From Elmis aenea (lineage: Eukaryota > Arthropoda > Insecta > Coleoptera > Elmidae), in contig OX393578.1 of NCBI GenBank assembly GCA_947652605.1, forward strand, positions 1,302,001-1,366,000: a stretch of 64,000 nucleotides of DNA, given 5' to 3'. Under the pieces are notes generated by a model, which had not been told where the DNA came from, searched no databases, and saw nothing but the letters and a program-made list of their open reading frames with translations. Positions 47,301 through 61,100 of this stretch are shown here, piece after piece; position 1 is the stretch's first letter; the number at the start of each line of letters is the position of its first letter. The position numbers and the translations under genes are program-made.

Positions 47301-50300
47301 CTGTCGGAAAAAGGAGAAGATTAATTAAATGTGATGGACTGTAATTACTCACCAGGGAAGGTCACGATACGTTGTCGCTAGAATTTGATTAAGGCTGTGT
47401 TTATTGCATCAAGGACATCAAAACTAAATGTTTTCCAGAGTTATACGTGCCACTGGCCATTTCGTTCGGAAAAATAGGGGAAAAACTGAAAGGCTGAATA
47501 ATAAAAGAAATTTTTGCGATCGCATTGACCATGAAACAGTTCAAGATTTTTTTTCAAAAACTTTGCACCATTTTACTTGCAGGATGCGTGAATTGGTAAA
47601 TAAAAGAATTTCGATTTTGTCTTTCACGGTTTCATGGCCAACGCGATCGCAACAATAACCTTTTTATACCAATTTTTCAGTGTTTCCCCTATTTTTCCAA
47701 AGGAAATGGCCAGTGGCACGTATAACTCTGGAAAACATTTAGTTTTGATGTCCTTGGTGCAATAAATACAGCCTTAATCAAATTCTAGCGACAACGTATT
47801 GTCACCCTCCCTTGTCAGTAGCTTTTTCGGTTACAATTTCATTTAAGGAAATCTCGTTACCTAGCAATTGGATGAGAAGAAAAAAAGGGTGCTCCAAAAA
47901 TCTGGAAACACTGCTCTCATGATTTTTGTCTCATCAGATTGCTGGGTAACACAATTTACTAAATGAAAGTTTATCTGAATAATAAAAATCTCTTTGAAAT
48001 CGACGCAAGTTTGTACCTGACTAATATTAAGCTGCGTATCTTGCAAATTGGTTGTGAGATTATCCAGTTTGTTCCCGAAATCCATCCTCTGCTGTTCTAA
48101 TCGTTGTTCCTCTTGTTTAAGGCCCTCCAGTTGCTCCTTTTTACTAGAGAGATCGGCCTCCTGAGCTGAAACTGCTTCGGCTTGTTCAGATGCTTGCGTT
48201 CTTAACTTATCGACCTTTGGTTACAAAAAAAATCACATTTAACATAAATTGAATTACCAAAAACGAAACACACGCAAAACTAACAGCCATCACCTACGCA
48301 ACGATAGCATAGCACTGCACACCGTAACCGAAAAATCAACCAAAATTTTACACAGTTTCTCACATTACCAGTAAGTTCGTTAGAACGTACCTTCATCTCC
48401 TGTTCATTCAGTTCGCTAAGTACCTCCTCCATTTCACCGTCTACTGAAGACTTCTAGCAGTAAAAAATTCACATGCTAAATCTATACTAAAGTCTACAAC
48501 TAAACTCAATAAAAAAAAATTAAGTATTAAAAAAAGATCACTAATGCCACGAAGGGAAAAACGTTAATAAGTTATTGCTCTAAAAAAATTATGCAAAAAT
48601 ATGTTAAGCTTAAATCGGCACAATTTAAGTACAAGCAATGCAAAGCTTTGAAAAAAATTAACTGTCGCTGAAAATCTATTACCTGTGCTCTGAGATCATT
48701 TAATCGTTTTTGTGCTTCACCTTTTTGGTTTTCTAACTGTTTCAAAGTCGCTGCTAGGGTGTCTAATTCACTCTGCAATTAAAAAAACACCTCGTCTTAA
48801 AACGGCAGTTCAACAAGAACAAAATAATTCTTAGAAAATACTACAGGGTGTACCTAGATTGTATTTCCTTCATTTTAAAAAAATTGTGTAATTAATTACC
48901 TGCAAACTTTTGATTTCTCCATTTTTTATTTTAATATCAGCTTCTTTCTGGGTGATATCGGCTTCTAAAGCTAATTTTTCTCTTGATAACTCTTCGATAT
49001 CTTTACTTATCATGTCTAGTTCGGGATTTGAGTATGGTGTATTGTTATTTTCCTAAAAAAAAAAAACACAATGCAATTCAAAATTAAAAGTACAACACCA
49101 CAGAACATAGCTACTATACAACACATCAATATTGCCTAGGATCTGTAAACCTGACAGAAGACTTCTAAAGTCACAACTTACAAGATTAAAGATGAAATTG
49201 CAAATAATAATAACGGCCACTTTAATACTTACTTTTTTAAGTAAGCACTGTGAGTCATTCTTTTCGAAGAAAAGTAAAAAAATTTTCGCCAAGGCAAAGA
49301 GCTACTACAAATCGAAATTTGGTAAAGACAAAACATGGCATTTTTTGGGACATGACTTATCCGAATATCCAGGCACAGACCAGAAATACATAGAAATAAA
49401 TAAACAGAAATGGGACGAATACTATGAGTGCTTGAACACCCAGTACAACAATCTTGGTGCACATAGATCTGTTATTCCCGAAGCCATGCAAGGTTTCGAA
49501 GGAGGAAACATCATGTAAGAAAACGGAAATTTAAATTTGCAATTTACTTGTCGATTTTCGCTTAAAACAGTTCTAACCAAAGATGAAATTAAAAGAAGAA
49601 TTATTTAACAGCGGTAACATTCCAGATTTGAATGCAGAATATGTCTAAGTCCTAAAGAAAGGCTGGCAGGAGATTCCGTTGAATGGTACTGGGCCCCATT
49701 GGACAGTAACGGCCTGGAACCCATCGAATACGACGAACACATTCTACAATCGCCGCAAGAAAAGTCACTACACTTATACAACTTGCGCATACAGCAAACT
49801 GGCCAATACATGTGTCAATTGGGGCAATCACTAACAGCACCTTATTTCTTAACGGTCACAATTTCCACAGAAGGCATAAGAGAAGTACTAGACTATTAAT
49901 TTCGAAAGAACACCATTTTATGACACTTTATTTAGGTTCACACAGAACTCGGACGACCGCCTTACCCTAAAGAACCGGAGTACATTAACAAATACAACAT
50001 CATGTTGGGCACGGAATGGGGCCCTTGGTCTTCTTGCAGTCGATGCGGAAAAAGTGGCAAAAGACATCGTTTGGGCTACTGCATTATTACTTTAAAGCAA
50101 GAAGGCGAGACAAAAGTCTTTTCTAACGAAAGCGCAAATGAAAATTCAACAAGTTCTACTGCAAAAAACGTACGATGCAATTATAAGCTTGCATATTCAT
50201 TAACCATAGACCCTATTACACTGTTATTTAAAATTTATTCATACCTCAAAAATTGTCACGAGTTGATTTTTAAACATTTTTTAATTTTATGCGTCAAACC

Positions 50301-53300
50301 AACAACAAAACTCAAACACCATGAATGCATGACAAACTGATACAATTGTATGAATAAAAAGGTGGGGCCATGAATTAACGGTGGCACAAACAATAAAAAT
50401 AGGTTACAATGTCATCTATTGTTGTAAAAACCTATATCTAAAACACACACGAGATACGTAAATACATTTCCTGTAAACAATTTACTTATTAGGTGTTAAG
50501 TTTGTATAACTTTTCATACTCGACACCACGAGCGTAATTACTCAGCTACATAAAAACACTGTCATCTTGGGTGTCTTTATTTTTAATCTCAACTTTTTAA
50601 TTCATAGAAACAAAACACAACTCAGAAAAATAAAACAAAACACTCCACAAATGAAAAAGTGACCGCCGACCATTTGGAGCTACTAAGAATATTCGAATAC
50701 GGGATTCCGTGTAGCTCCCACATTTTACCGGAATCAATAACAAATCTGCATGAAGTCGAGCACCGCAAGAACGAGATACAAATTGGCTACTGCAAGGTAC
50801 AAAATATTGAGAGATTTTTAGGCTTTACGCAATATTTTTATCCACATTTAAAAGCCAAATAAAATTAACAGGTGCACTGCCCCGAAGAAGCCATATTTGA
50901 AGTAAAAGATAAAGACGGCAAAATAATCGAACGAGCCAACAATTCCGCTGGTGTATACTCGATGCTACAGCAAATACCACCAATAGAGCCACCTGTTGAG
51001 AGAAGACTCCAATATGGAACAAAAGACAAACAGATTGTTTTATCTTGCCCTGGGTATGCAAAACATTCATCACAAGAAATTATTTACAGACTTTTTTCTG
51101 CAGAAATCTAAATTCCGATGCGCCCATCCAATGGCAAATTGCATCAAAAAACATAGTGCCTGAATTACTCGCACGAGAATCCCACGGACGTTTATATGTC
51201 AGCGTTATGGACAAAATATACATCAAAAACGCTAAATTATCAGACTCCAAGATATACAGGTAAACTTAAACGAGTTGTGCATGAATAAAACAGAGTTTTG
51301 TGATCTTTAAGGCTATATAAGCACAAAAATACACAAATACACATCTATTTCATTACATAAAGGTCCTTGTAAAACATTTAAAGTTATGAGCAACACATTT
51401 TTACATTCTCAACACCAGCGTATCTTCAGGGATTCAACAAAAACCCCCTCGGCATTCAGAAATGATTCAAAATTAATTTACTCTCCATGCTTCCCATGGA
51501 TCTGGCAATTGAAATGAATTTGTGTAACACAACCATTATAAATGACTTTTTTTACTTATAGTTGCTGGCAACACAACGAATTAGCTGGGACGATACGATT
51601 GGTCATAGAAAAAAAAATTGCAATGGGCTTCAATCATCACATAATGTTACTTGGGATGATCATAATATTATCTGTGTTTCTTTTTGTCTTTTCAAAAGCG
51701 TTTTTGGGCAGAAAACATGCCCGCATTACCAAATAAACAATTTAAAAGTTGCTTTCGTTCTTTTAATCCTATTTTAATTCCAAAACACGGATGCATTTAC
51801 AGCCCGTTACAGTTTCATTCGTGTTGAATAAAACCGAAAAACATGTACACCAAAAACGAAATACTACAACATGGAGAAAGCCACTAAGTAGTTCACCTTA
51901 AAATTAAAACTTTACACCGAAAAGTAATGAGTTAAATATGTTCAAGAACTGTGCAATACAAGAACTACAGGACTTACCAAAACACCGTCGGTTGGTTTGT
52001 TAGTTCTAAAGCTAGGTGGTATCATGTCTGGAGCTAGCGTCGATGGTGGTTCAATGCCTTTAAGACACCGGGCTACAAACCACATAGCAAGAGCAAACTG
52101 TTCGTTATTTAGTTTACCGCTTTGCTTGATATCACATAGTGCCCTGAAAATCAGCAGCTCGAATCACGTTATACCAATTTTTTTTATTTCGACTCACCAT
52201 ATGTGCGCCAGCACAGGCTGCGGCACGCCAGACTGCAGAAACACATCTTTGATTTCTTGTCCCGAAACGAACCCATCTCTATCGATGTCGCTTTTGATGA
52301 ACAGCATGTCCGACTTGGACTTCTCGTCCGGCGTAACGACCCAGACAATCGGTGGCTGAGTCGGCTGTACTGGAATGGGAGGAGGTCGACTAGTTAAAGG
52401 CGGTTGTGCAGTTATTAGCGGTGTGGATTGAGTTATTACTGATGGATGTGATTGTGCAGTTATTGATGGGGGTGGTACGTCCGGCTTGACGCCATCGAGG
52501 CCACGAGTATAGTTTGGGGCACTTGTATTTGAGTCTTTTCGTTTTGCAGGTGGCATAAGTTCAGGTGGAAGAATATTAGGTATTGCATGTTTTTCTAAAG
52601 CTTTATAAACTAAGTGCATAGCCTGAAACAAAAATTAATTGTTACTAGCAATTGGAACTCAAGACAAGAATATTTAATGTCATAATTTGATTTTTCACAT
52701 TTGCCTATCCTAATAACATCTATTTTTCAATATTTAATGAAATTTATAGCAGTATTTAAAATATTGTTGCAATTTTCCATAAAATTAAGGGAATCATAAC
52801 ATGAAATCATTTGACTTTCTAAACAATTCTTTATATTCTCAAGAAATAATGTCTTACTTGTTTCAAACTGAAGAAATTTTTCTAAACCCTTTCTTTATTT
52901 AAATCAACCGCTTACGACTTTAAAACGAAACCCACTTAACACGTTTCCGCCTAAATAGGTATGCAATTTGCTTGACAAAACGCCTACTTTCGATAGTTGT
53001 AGGCAACCTGCGTAACAGATGCGTTTACAAAGTTACTTATCCTATTAGGCGTTTATTTGTAGTGGAGGGAATAAAGTTTAATGGGTTGCATACTACACTT
53101 GACGCCTACATGCTATGCAATTACTTAGGCGCAGGTGTCACTGTAAGTTGCCTAAAAGTGCCGAAAGTAGGCGTTTTGTTAAGCAAATTGCATACCTATG
53201 TAGGCGGAAACGTGTTATTTGGGTTGCGTTTTGCAATCCACAATGAACGTTAAGCAGTTAAATTAATTCCACACTCATTTAAATTAATTCAAGTTTTACA

Positions 53301-56300
53301 GTTAGTAGATATAATTATTTAAGGTTGACACTTGCGTGTAGAGTAAGCTTTTGACTATCGAAAAACTTTGGATTTAAAGTGTTTAATAGCAAATATGTCT
53401 GATCGTTAATAAAAGAAAATTCTTTATGATTTACTTTACAAAAAGATTTGTTAGTTGCAATCAGAATCTTATAAGAGACGATTGGAATTTCACTTGCAAA
53501 AAATTTCGCTATAGTTAAAAAGAGGAAAAAAACTAAGCTACATTAAGCAACAACAATTACTTTAAAGAAATAAAAGCAAAACACTTACTACTATAAATTC
53601 GTGTCTATCTAACATTCCATCTTTATCTTGGTCAGCAAGGTCCCAGATTTTACCTAGTGTTTCCAAAGGTAATTTTGAATCCATTAGAACACCTTTAACC
53701 TGAAAAAAAACAACAACTGTGAATATAGTACTTATAACGACAACCATAGCTAACCAACTTTACTTAATTTAAGTTCACAGTTCACTAAAAAATAAAAAGA
53801 CAAGTGCGTACAAACTCAAAAAACCTTTACTCAAGAGGTTTAATAATTCTAGGACTAAATAAAGAGACTTTCAACTTTCTATTCCATTTTTTAAACTTAT
53901 TATACAGGCTGGTTCAACAAAAACTTTGATCAATATGTGTAAGACATGAAAATACAATTTTTTTTGATCTGCTGCAACTTTGAATTGATTTTATAGAATG
54001 TCGACTTTTTTTTACATCACAGATTCTGAGTTTAACTACAGTGTTATATTTTAATGTAAATGGTATTAAATAATCTAAAGTAACCCATAATTACATTTAA
54101 ATTAACAAAACAGCATAGCAGCATTTAATTACCATACATAATAAAAACAAGTTTATTTATCATCTGAATTGTAAACACCTACATGTTTCTTATCACTATT
54201 TTAACAGCTCTTATCTATATTATACATGGGTTGTAAATTAAAAGAAGGACATTAACACAATTGCAAAACAATTATAAATCTCCCTGATTATTTCAAAAAA
54301 ATTAACTCAGCAAATTATCACATCATGCAAAGTAAAAAAAGATTATTACCTTATTACCAGGTATTAAACCATTTAAAGGTTGCAAGGAATCAAAAAGCTT
54401 ATCATATTTTTCTCTTTCTGTCGGTTTTATTGTCCAATCAACCCCTGATGATGGCGGTACCGAAGTTATGAGGGGAGTATTGCTAGGGGGTGGTGGCTTA
54501 ACTGGTTTTGGGAGAGGCACATCACCCTGCAAATCGAAACAACGCTAGTAAATTTCCAACCAAAAAACTTGTGTCAAAAGTTTTGATCACAAAAAAAAAA
54601 CATTTACCATGTTTGGAGGTGGCATATCTAATGATATATTTGATATATTGATATCCCTTCCGGCCTGTGCTAAAGCGACTAACTTAAGGGCAACAAACAT
54701 GCCAGCCTTGTCCAGGCATCCTCGCCCGCCAGGATCAGAAAGATCCCATACTCTTGAAAGAACTACGTCGCTAAGACCTGAGCGTTTGAGAAAGCGCGCT
54801 GCTTCCATGGCACCCACCGTTCCCACTCCATTTGGATCCACCTAAACAGAAATTACCATCTCATTCGACGAAAATGTCCTTTCAAAACACATTTATTCAA
54901 AGCAAAATGCCTTGCTTTTAGTTCTTACAAGCACAGTCAGTAAAGAATGACTCGAGAGATAGAATGTCAAGTAATTAATTGTTATAAATCAATTATAATA
55001 ATAAACTTTACAAACAACAATTTTTATCACTTTAGAGTTCATTTCTAAGATTTTGTGTAATCTTGAAGTGCACTTAAAAACTCTATGATAAACAAAACAT
55101 TTCTTATATCTTTCCAAAGGAATAAATTAATTGTATTATCATTAGGGCTAACAAAAATCAATAAATCCATTGTATTGGAAATGATAAATTGGTAATGTCA
55201 AGAACAGAAAATGAAACGATACAGAACAAAGCTGTACTGATATAATCATTCAACAACAAAATTGAACACAAATAATTTGACAATGTACATGATTTGCATA
55301 AAAACACCTTGTAAACATGTAAATTTTTATCTGTAAGTGTCTGATTCATTTTTATCAACCTTCAGTTACCAAATATTTAGTTAGATGCTGTACTGCTTAG
55401 ATATCACTTAACTTTATACAAAATTATGGTGTCTGTAACGTTTAGTTAACATATAATAACACTGTTTAAAATTTTACACATTAAGCATACTCTCTGTACT
55501 TATACACTGTCATATTACAAGAATTACAACAAACAATTTAGAAATTAATAACACAGAACTGTACTTGACAAGTACATAAGCATTTTTAAATTCGTTACAG
55601 CCAATTTTCATAACTTACAAGATTATTTGCATGGGCATACATAATACATACCAAATTGTAGTAAGACTCATATATGGCACTATGTTTCCCGGCCACCTAC
55701 AACCAACATTACATGTAAATGGATTTGCTTTAAAGACGGGTATAAAATCATCAAATCATGAAATTTACTAGTTCAAGAACACTTAATTCATACTCTAATT
55801 GTATATTTCCATTACATGGTTTCCTAAAAGGTACAACGCATTTGAGAAATCGTGGGTGAAGGAAATTGATAAGATATCATCGAGCACAACAACGGCTCCT
55901 TAAAACTTCAAACCTATATTAATTCTTCATGTAATATGATCCAATTTATACTAAATTTCAGTAGCTTTTCCATTACTATCCATTAAACTTGAGATTATTT
56001 GAACAAGGCAGCAGTTTGTCAAGACATGCCAAAAGGTGTAACAGTGACATATATTTTAACATTCAACAGATGAATCGTTAAAACCTGCTTTGCAAAGCAA
56101 GCGTACGTATTCACATTACAAAGGATATATTAGAAATCGTTGAAAATTCGTATCCAATTCAAATTATTGATGAATTTATGCTTTAAAACGCCGCCCACCA
56201 AACTGTCACATCGAAAGGTAAATTAACAAATCCCACAAATAACCAAAAATCGGTGACTTTCTGCACAACACCTACTATTATTGGGTCGACATTATCGTTT

Positions 56301-56402
56301 AAACTATTGAAAAGGTATCGACTTTTAAAGTACACAAGTATTTGACAAATTATGTCAACATTTTTACACTCGTACCTGTGTTGGTGACGGCAAGGCAGCC
56401 AT
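44376..56402 (-). CDS. Eps-15: Eps15 endocytic adaptor, 17 exons, 979 aa
   Basis: Exons 56402-56376, 55696-55652, 54841-54608, 54526-54350, 53699-53589, 52622-52198, 52143-51978, 49052-48900, 48772-48683, 48453-48391, 48214-48017, 47300-47106, 47049-46956, 46849-46779, 46694-46584, 46512-46252 and 44894-44376. Three EH domains (about residues 10-100, 125-220, 290-385; for example [19 protein letters not shown]) bind NPF peptides. A coiled coil (about 400-600) serves oligomerisation. Thirteen DPF motifs (about 633-930) bind AP-2, with a Pro-rich patch near 750-790. Two ubiquitin-interacting motifs close the protein ([13 protein letters not shown] and [13 protein letters not shown]). Length and order match animal Eps15/Eps15L1, which work in clathrin-mediated endocytosis and synaptic vesicle recycling. 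Introns carry several MITEs, and a whole opposite-strand gene lies between exons 7 and 8. Confidence 0.96.
45203..45534. mobile_element. PIF/Harbinger-like MITE (332 bp)
   Basis: Perfect inverted ends of at least 29 bp beginning TGCCTAATTTACATTGGTAT, flanked by TTA on both sides (45200-45202 and 45535-45537). A 3-bp TTA duplication is the signature of PIF/Harbinger. Subterminal 'aagtagctaaa..caagt' motifs repeat several times. It sits in the last Eps15 intron. Confidence 0.8.
47354..47812. mobile_element. 459-bp foldback element in an Eps15 intron
   Basis: Arms of about 140 bp are inverted copies (ATACGTTGTCGCTAGAATTT; CCAGAGTTATACGTGCCACT), and the inner part also pairs through GCGATCGC-containing segments. 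The outer ends AGGGAAGG/AGGGAGGG are imperfect and no target duplication was found. The frame inside is not a gene. Confidence 0.75.
49192..51736 (+). CDS. FAM187-like immunoglobulin membrane protein, 7 exons, 505 aa, nested in Eps15
   Basis: Exons 49192-49514, 49626-49884, 49936-50169, 50608-50796, 50872-51053, 51104-51259 and 51562-51736 join in frame. A signal peptide ([17 protein letters not shown]) leads to a first Ig-like domain (FECRICLS ... WYW ... TGQYMCQLG, residues about 108-190). Next comes a thrombospondin-like [20 protein letters not shown] segment, then a second Ig-like region (VLSCPG ... IYSCWQ). A membrane helix near 480-500 ([20 protein letters not shown]) and a short basic tail end the protein. 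The order of features, including 'W..C.RCG..G...R.G.C' and the final CW pair, matches the vertebrate FAM187 family; its role is poorly known. The ATG at 49192 is chosen because it starts the signal peptide. The gene lies wholly within an Eps15 intron on the opposite strand. Confidence 0.85.
52922..53232. mobile_element. 311-bp foldback MITE in an Eps15 intron
   Basis: Arms of about 85 bp are inverted copies (ACACGTTTCCGCCTA; GGTATGCAATTTGCTT; CAAAACGCCTACTTTCG). An apparent 93-residue frame across it is only a by-product. The exact ends and target duplication are unclear. Confidence 0.75.
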
Positions 56403-56682
56403 CTTTTCGAATACTGGTATAATTAGTTTATTGGTCAATGCATACAGGGTCGGCCAATAACATAACCAATCAATACACGGCATACGAATGAGATTACAAT
56501 TGAACCAATGCAACCAACACCATAAATATGGCGGGTTTATTTAAAATAATTTTTGCTTTTCAAGTCTAGTCAAATCAAAGTTTTCGTTGAATTTAACAAA
56601 TAACTAATTTATTGTTAGGACTAATTATTAACAAGAAGATAATGACAAATCAATTGACGTACTTTAAAATAAATTAATAAAC

Positions 56683-58059
56683 CTATTCGACTACAAATTG
56701 TACGATAACGTCTTCTAACTCCTTCGAAATGCTAAACGTTTCGCTTACAGCTTCAAACAAATGCTGTTCTCGCAAAAAAACATCACTTTCTCCATACTCT
56801 TCTCGTATCATATCTTGTGGTATATCTTCTTGCTCTATCATGCGCAGCCACCTCTTTTTTTTATTCAAATCTTTTATAACTTTGTAACAATGTTGTAAAT
56901 CGTTTCCTGGACACGATCTAGTGTTTACATATTTCCATGCACTTTGATGTTTCACTTTATACAAACTCTTTAAAAAGGATCGGTTCTTTACAACATATTC
57001 TGCACAAATGTCCAATAACGATTTGCACGGCATTGTATTTACATCTGCAAAAATAAAAGTTCCTTTTTGTGTAATAAATCAAAATATTTTCATAAGTTAC
57101 CAATGAGATTATCAGGTTTTTTATTAAGTTTTGTATGATGAACAGATTTTACTGGTACGTTGATCATTGATTTATTTGCATTTAATTCTAGTTTAATTTC
57201 ATGACCCACTTCAACATGTTCCTTTTCATTGGAAGCTGAGTCAACTTTATTAGTGTGTTCTGTTTTTCGAGATATAGGTACTAGCGGAGGCAAGTTATCA
57301 TTTATATATTCTAGTAATATAGGGCGTATACTATGACACAAAAAAAAACAAAAGTTATTAAGTATCTTTATATGGTTTATTTTAATACTTGTCCGGCAAA
57401 GAATTTTGGGTTTGTTTCATTAGTTTTGTTACTGTTGATTTGCAATCATCTTGCTGTGGTAACGGCAACAAAGTCAGAAAATACAACAAAATATTAGATG
57501 GCAAGTCATTGTTCATCATTTCGTATAATACGTTTAAAGTCTAAAAATCAAATAAGTCGTAGTAATGTTCACAGAAAAACGACAACAAACCTTTTCATAT
57601 GTCGTCTTTGTATGGACTTTACTGCAATAATCTTTAATCACTTGCATAGCATCGTCCATCACGTGTGGTCGATCTCTGTAATGTTGTTTTAAGACCATCA
57701 TCAAAAGCGTTTGATTATCTTCCATGATAATATTTTTGCACAAATTTTGACAATAGCTAAGCAATTTTTTCCACAAATCAGCCTTCTTATCAATCTACAC
57801 CAGCTATTAAGTAATGTTTGGTATTTATCACATCTTTGCCATTGAAAAGACAGTACATATTTATGAAAACAGTATCCAAATAAAATAATTTCATTGTTAA
57901 GAAACTTTATTAATGCAAGAACAATCTGAACGTTTTCATTCTATAAAAAAATTGCAAAAAAGCTTAGTGAAAACGTATTAAAATAAAATGTAAGACACAA
58001 TTAACATTTTCAGAGGCAATTAAAGTATTATACAAGCGGAGAAAAGTCGTGTGATAAAA
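56683..58059 (-). CDS. unrecognised protein gene, at least 4 and perhaps 6 coding exons
   Basis: Well-supported exons are 57794-57591, 57540-57389, 57330-57101 and 57044-56683 (stop). Their phases fit, and from Met at 57725 they give 292 aa. Two further in-phase exons upstream, 57940-57857 and 58059-58006, read as protein (ENVQIVLALIKFLNNEIILF) with usable acceptors and donors, but no start codon was found in frame. The first would lie only about 90 bp from the PIG-O stop on the same strand. Visible traits: helical leucine-rich N-terminal half, a Lys/Glu/Asn linker, and a C-terminal block with SLLDICAEYVVKNRSFLKSL. No family was recognised. The 3' end is 280 bp from the Eps15 start. Confidence 0.6.
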
Positions 58060-58144
58060 CTATAACAAAAAAAGCGTAAGAAAACCAACTGGAATGATAA
58101 TTACCAATTAATTAATCTAAATCTACTTTGAACACTTGATTATA

Positions 58145-61100
58145 TCACCTATGTAACTTATTGAGACTAGCAAACAGTTTTTCAAGTTTAAAATTAATGC
58201 GCACTAACAATAAATAACTAAGCAATACTGATCCTAGGGTGACTAAAATACCAATTGATTCAAAAATCAATTTCGGAGCAAATATTTTCCATACCATCAG
58301 GTGTCGGCAGTGAATTGTAGCAGCCAACATGCAAACGAAAACCTAAAATACCAATAACACACTTAAAATTTATTTTAAAATAAACAAGTCGCATCAATAT
58401 ACACGCAGGATAATTGCACACTCAAATTTTAACAAAAATATATAAAATACAATGATTTCAAATTTATCTCAACAAACCATGTTATACTAACTACAAATAC
58501 TCACCCTTATACTATGATACAAAATATATTTACAGCTCATCGTGAATGCGCTGTTCAACATCACATTGTCATTATCATACAGCAATATCTCTCCCCTTAC
58601 AATTTCGTTCTTTTTTGTTGTAAGTGACGGATACAACACATACAGCGTAAACGGTGCTATCAGCAGTAAAGGTAACATTAAACCCATCAACATTTGTGAA
58701 CCGTATGTGTTTATGATAATCAAGGTAGCCGGTATAAAATTATGGACAAAAGTGCCTCCAGTGCCAATAAACGCAGCCTCCCACGATATATTGGGGAATG
58801 TTGGATGGTGCCCCGTTCCATAGAAAAAGTACAGTGACAGGAACATCCATATTAATATGAGTGAATTTGGAACTTCAAAAAGCTGAGCTGGAAAAAAAAT
58901 ACATTTACAAGATAGTAAATCATTACAATTGGACAAAATATTAAAAATGAAACTCAAAATTCAAGTATTACTCATTAACAAGTAATAAAACAACACAACT
59001 AGCAAAGCAATACAGATTTTTAGATCTTTACGATAGTACCGTTCTTGAACTAAAAAACATTCTATAAATTATTTATTATTCAACTAAAAATTATTTTCTT
59101 GCCATAAAACTAAACAAAATCATCTAAATTTAAGTGCATTTGCTATGATTCATAGCCAAATGTAGATTTAACTGACGAAAACACAATTTAAAAACTTAAA
59201 GTTACTGTAACTCGGAAAAATGCTGAATAAACTGCTGAAATTAATGACAACAGACTTCTCAGATGCATTACTACCAAACTTTTTAAATTTTAACATAAAT
59301 AGAGTGTCACTTCATCAATTTAAATAGGGAAATTTGAAAAATGTTACTTAATTTTTTTGCTATAACAATAAATAAAGAATTTAAATTATATAACCTCACT
59401 TATGATGCAACTCTTTTAACAAAGTTATGGTAAAATATCCACATAGTTCGACTCAGCAAGTGAAAAAACACTTATTATGAATAATTTTTAATATTATAAA
59501 TGATTTTTAGGCATTGAAATTGTTAAAATACTTAGTTGTTTGACAGGTTGCTCAGCACAATGTTTTAAATACCATCGTTAAGTAAAATCTTTTTTAATCA
59601 ATTTGCACACCAAAACAGGCAATGATTTCATGAAATTTATGTAAATTACAAGTTGGTTTTCAATGTTTTGAACATGATAAATTAATTTTGAATTTTATAA
59701 GCTATAAAAAATCTGACCAAATTATTACAAATTTGAGCGCTGTTAGTTCTAAACAAATTTAGAAGTAAAAATGAAGCACAAACACTTTCTAACATAGATA
59801 AATCATTTTTAAATAATTATGCTTGCTTTCTACATCTATTTATTTACTCACCAACGTTTGTAGCTTTTTCAAATCGTGATATTGAAGTCACAGCTAAGAC
59901 GAACGCAGCTGTTAAGTACAGCAAGACAGCCGAAGGTGCCAATGAATCACCAAGTAGTAGTGCAAAAAGCAAACAGGCAAAGACACTTAGGGTAACAAAT
60001 GTTGCGCTGTAAACTGTGGCCAAACCGTACACGCTAGGAATATTAGATTCCCCATTTTCACTCCTATTCCTATCAAATAAGCCCTTAACGTGATGAAACA
60101 ACTGAGGAATTAAATTGTCCCCATTCTGCACTACGACATCTTTGCGTTTAGGTACATTATAAACGCACAAGGGATTGATGACAATGGTGAGAAAACCAAA
60201 ACCCACGATACCGTACACCAAACACGCCAAGGTATCGGCTTGTACCGGTGACGGCAATTTGTTTTTCGTATCTTTCGGCAATTTGTGAAGAGCCCAAAAT
60301 CCGCCAATGCAAACCACTATAACCGTTGGTGCGTAACGGGCGAAAACAATCAACGGCGAAAATCCGACTAGATTGCCACAGTTTCGTAACCAGTTACGAG
60401 TCGCTGTTACGAAAACTGCCAGGCAAACTAAAGAAATTACATATTGCACTTTGCCTGTGGTCGTAATATTCGAATCGCTATTATTCGAATATTCGGCAAT
60501 GCACCATCGCTGCTCTTCGCGACAACGCCAAAAATGAACTGATAAGCGAATTAAAATCCCTATTACCAATACAAATAATAGCAGTTTAAGCTTAACAGAA
60601 CTCCATTTCATTTTGCTATTGAGAAGAGAATTTTTTTCCGTTTTACTCTTGGTAGAACTTTGATGATTATCGCATAAAATCATAAGAATGAGAGTTAATA
60701 ATAGATACAATGAAACACTGCCCTCCTCGACGATGTAACTGTTAGACAACAAGGCACAGAGACTCAGCAATAATACGAGTCGACTAATGAAATTTATCCA
60801 ATTACGCGTTTTGCCTGTATCGTACCAGTTTATCGCAATAACCTCCCAATTCTGGATCACCAGCATGGCGAGCATAAAAACTGATACCATACCAGTACTA
60901 AAGAATATCGTGAGTTGTAAATTTTCGATGAACTGTAGGTAATAGAAAACGACACTAATACCCGTTGCAATTAAAAGCGACGTATACGAACACAACAAAA
61001 ATGAACTCATAAAAATTTCCGGTAAACGATTGCTTGGGATACCATCAACAATCATATAAACAAAAAATATTGTTAGGAAACATAACAGAAGACCTCTCGA

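Noticed and set aside
49132..49191. Upstream extension of the FAM187-like protein
   Set aside because: Begins at TTG and precedes a clear signal peptide at the ATG of 49192.
51997..52359. 120-aa plus-strand frame
   Set aside because: Antisense of Eps15 EH3 exons.
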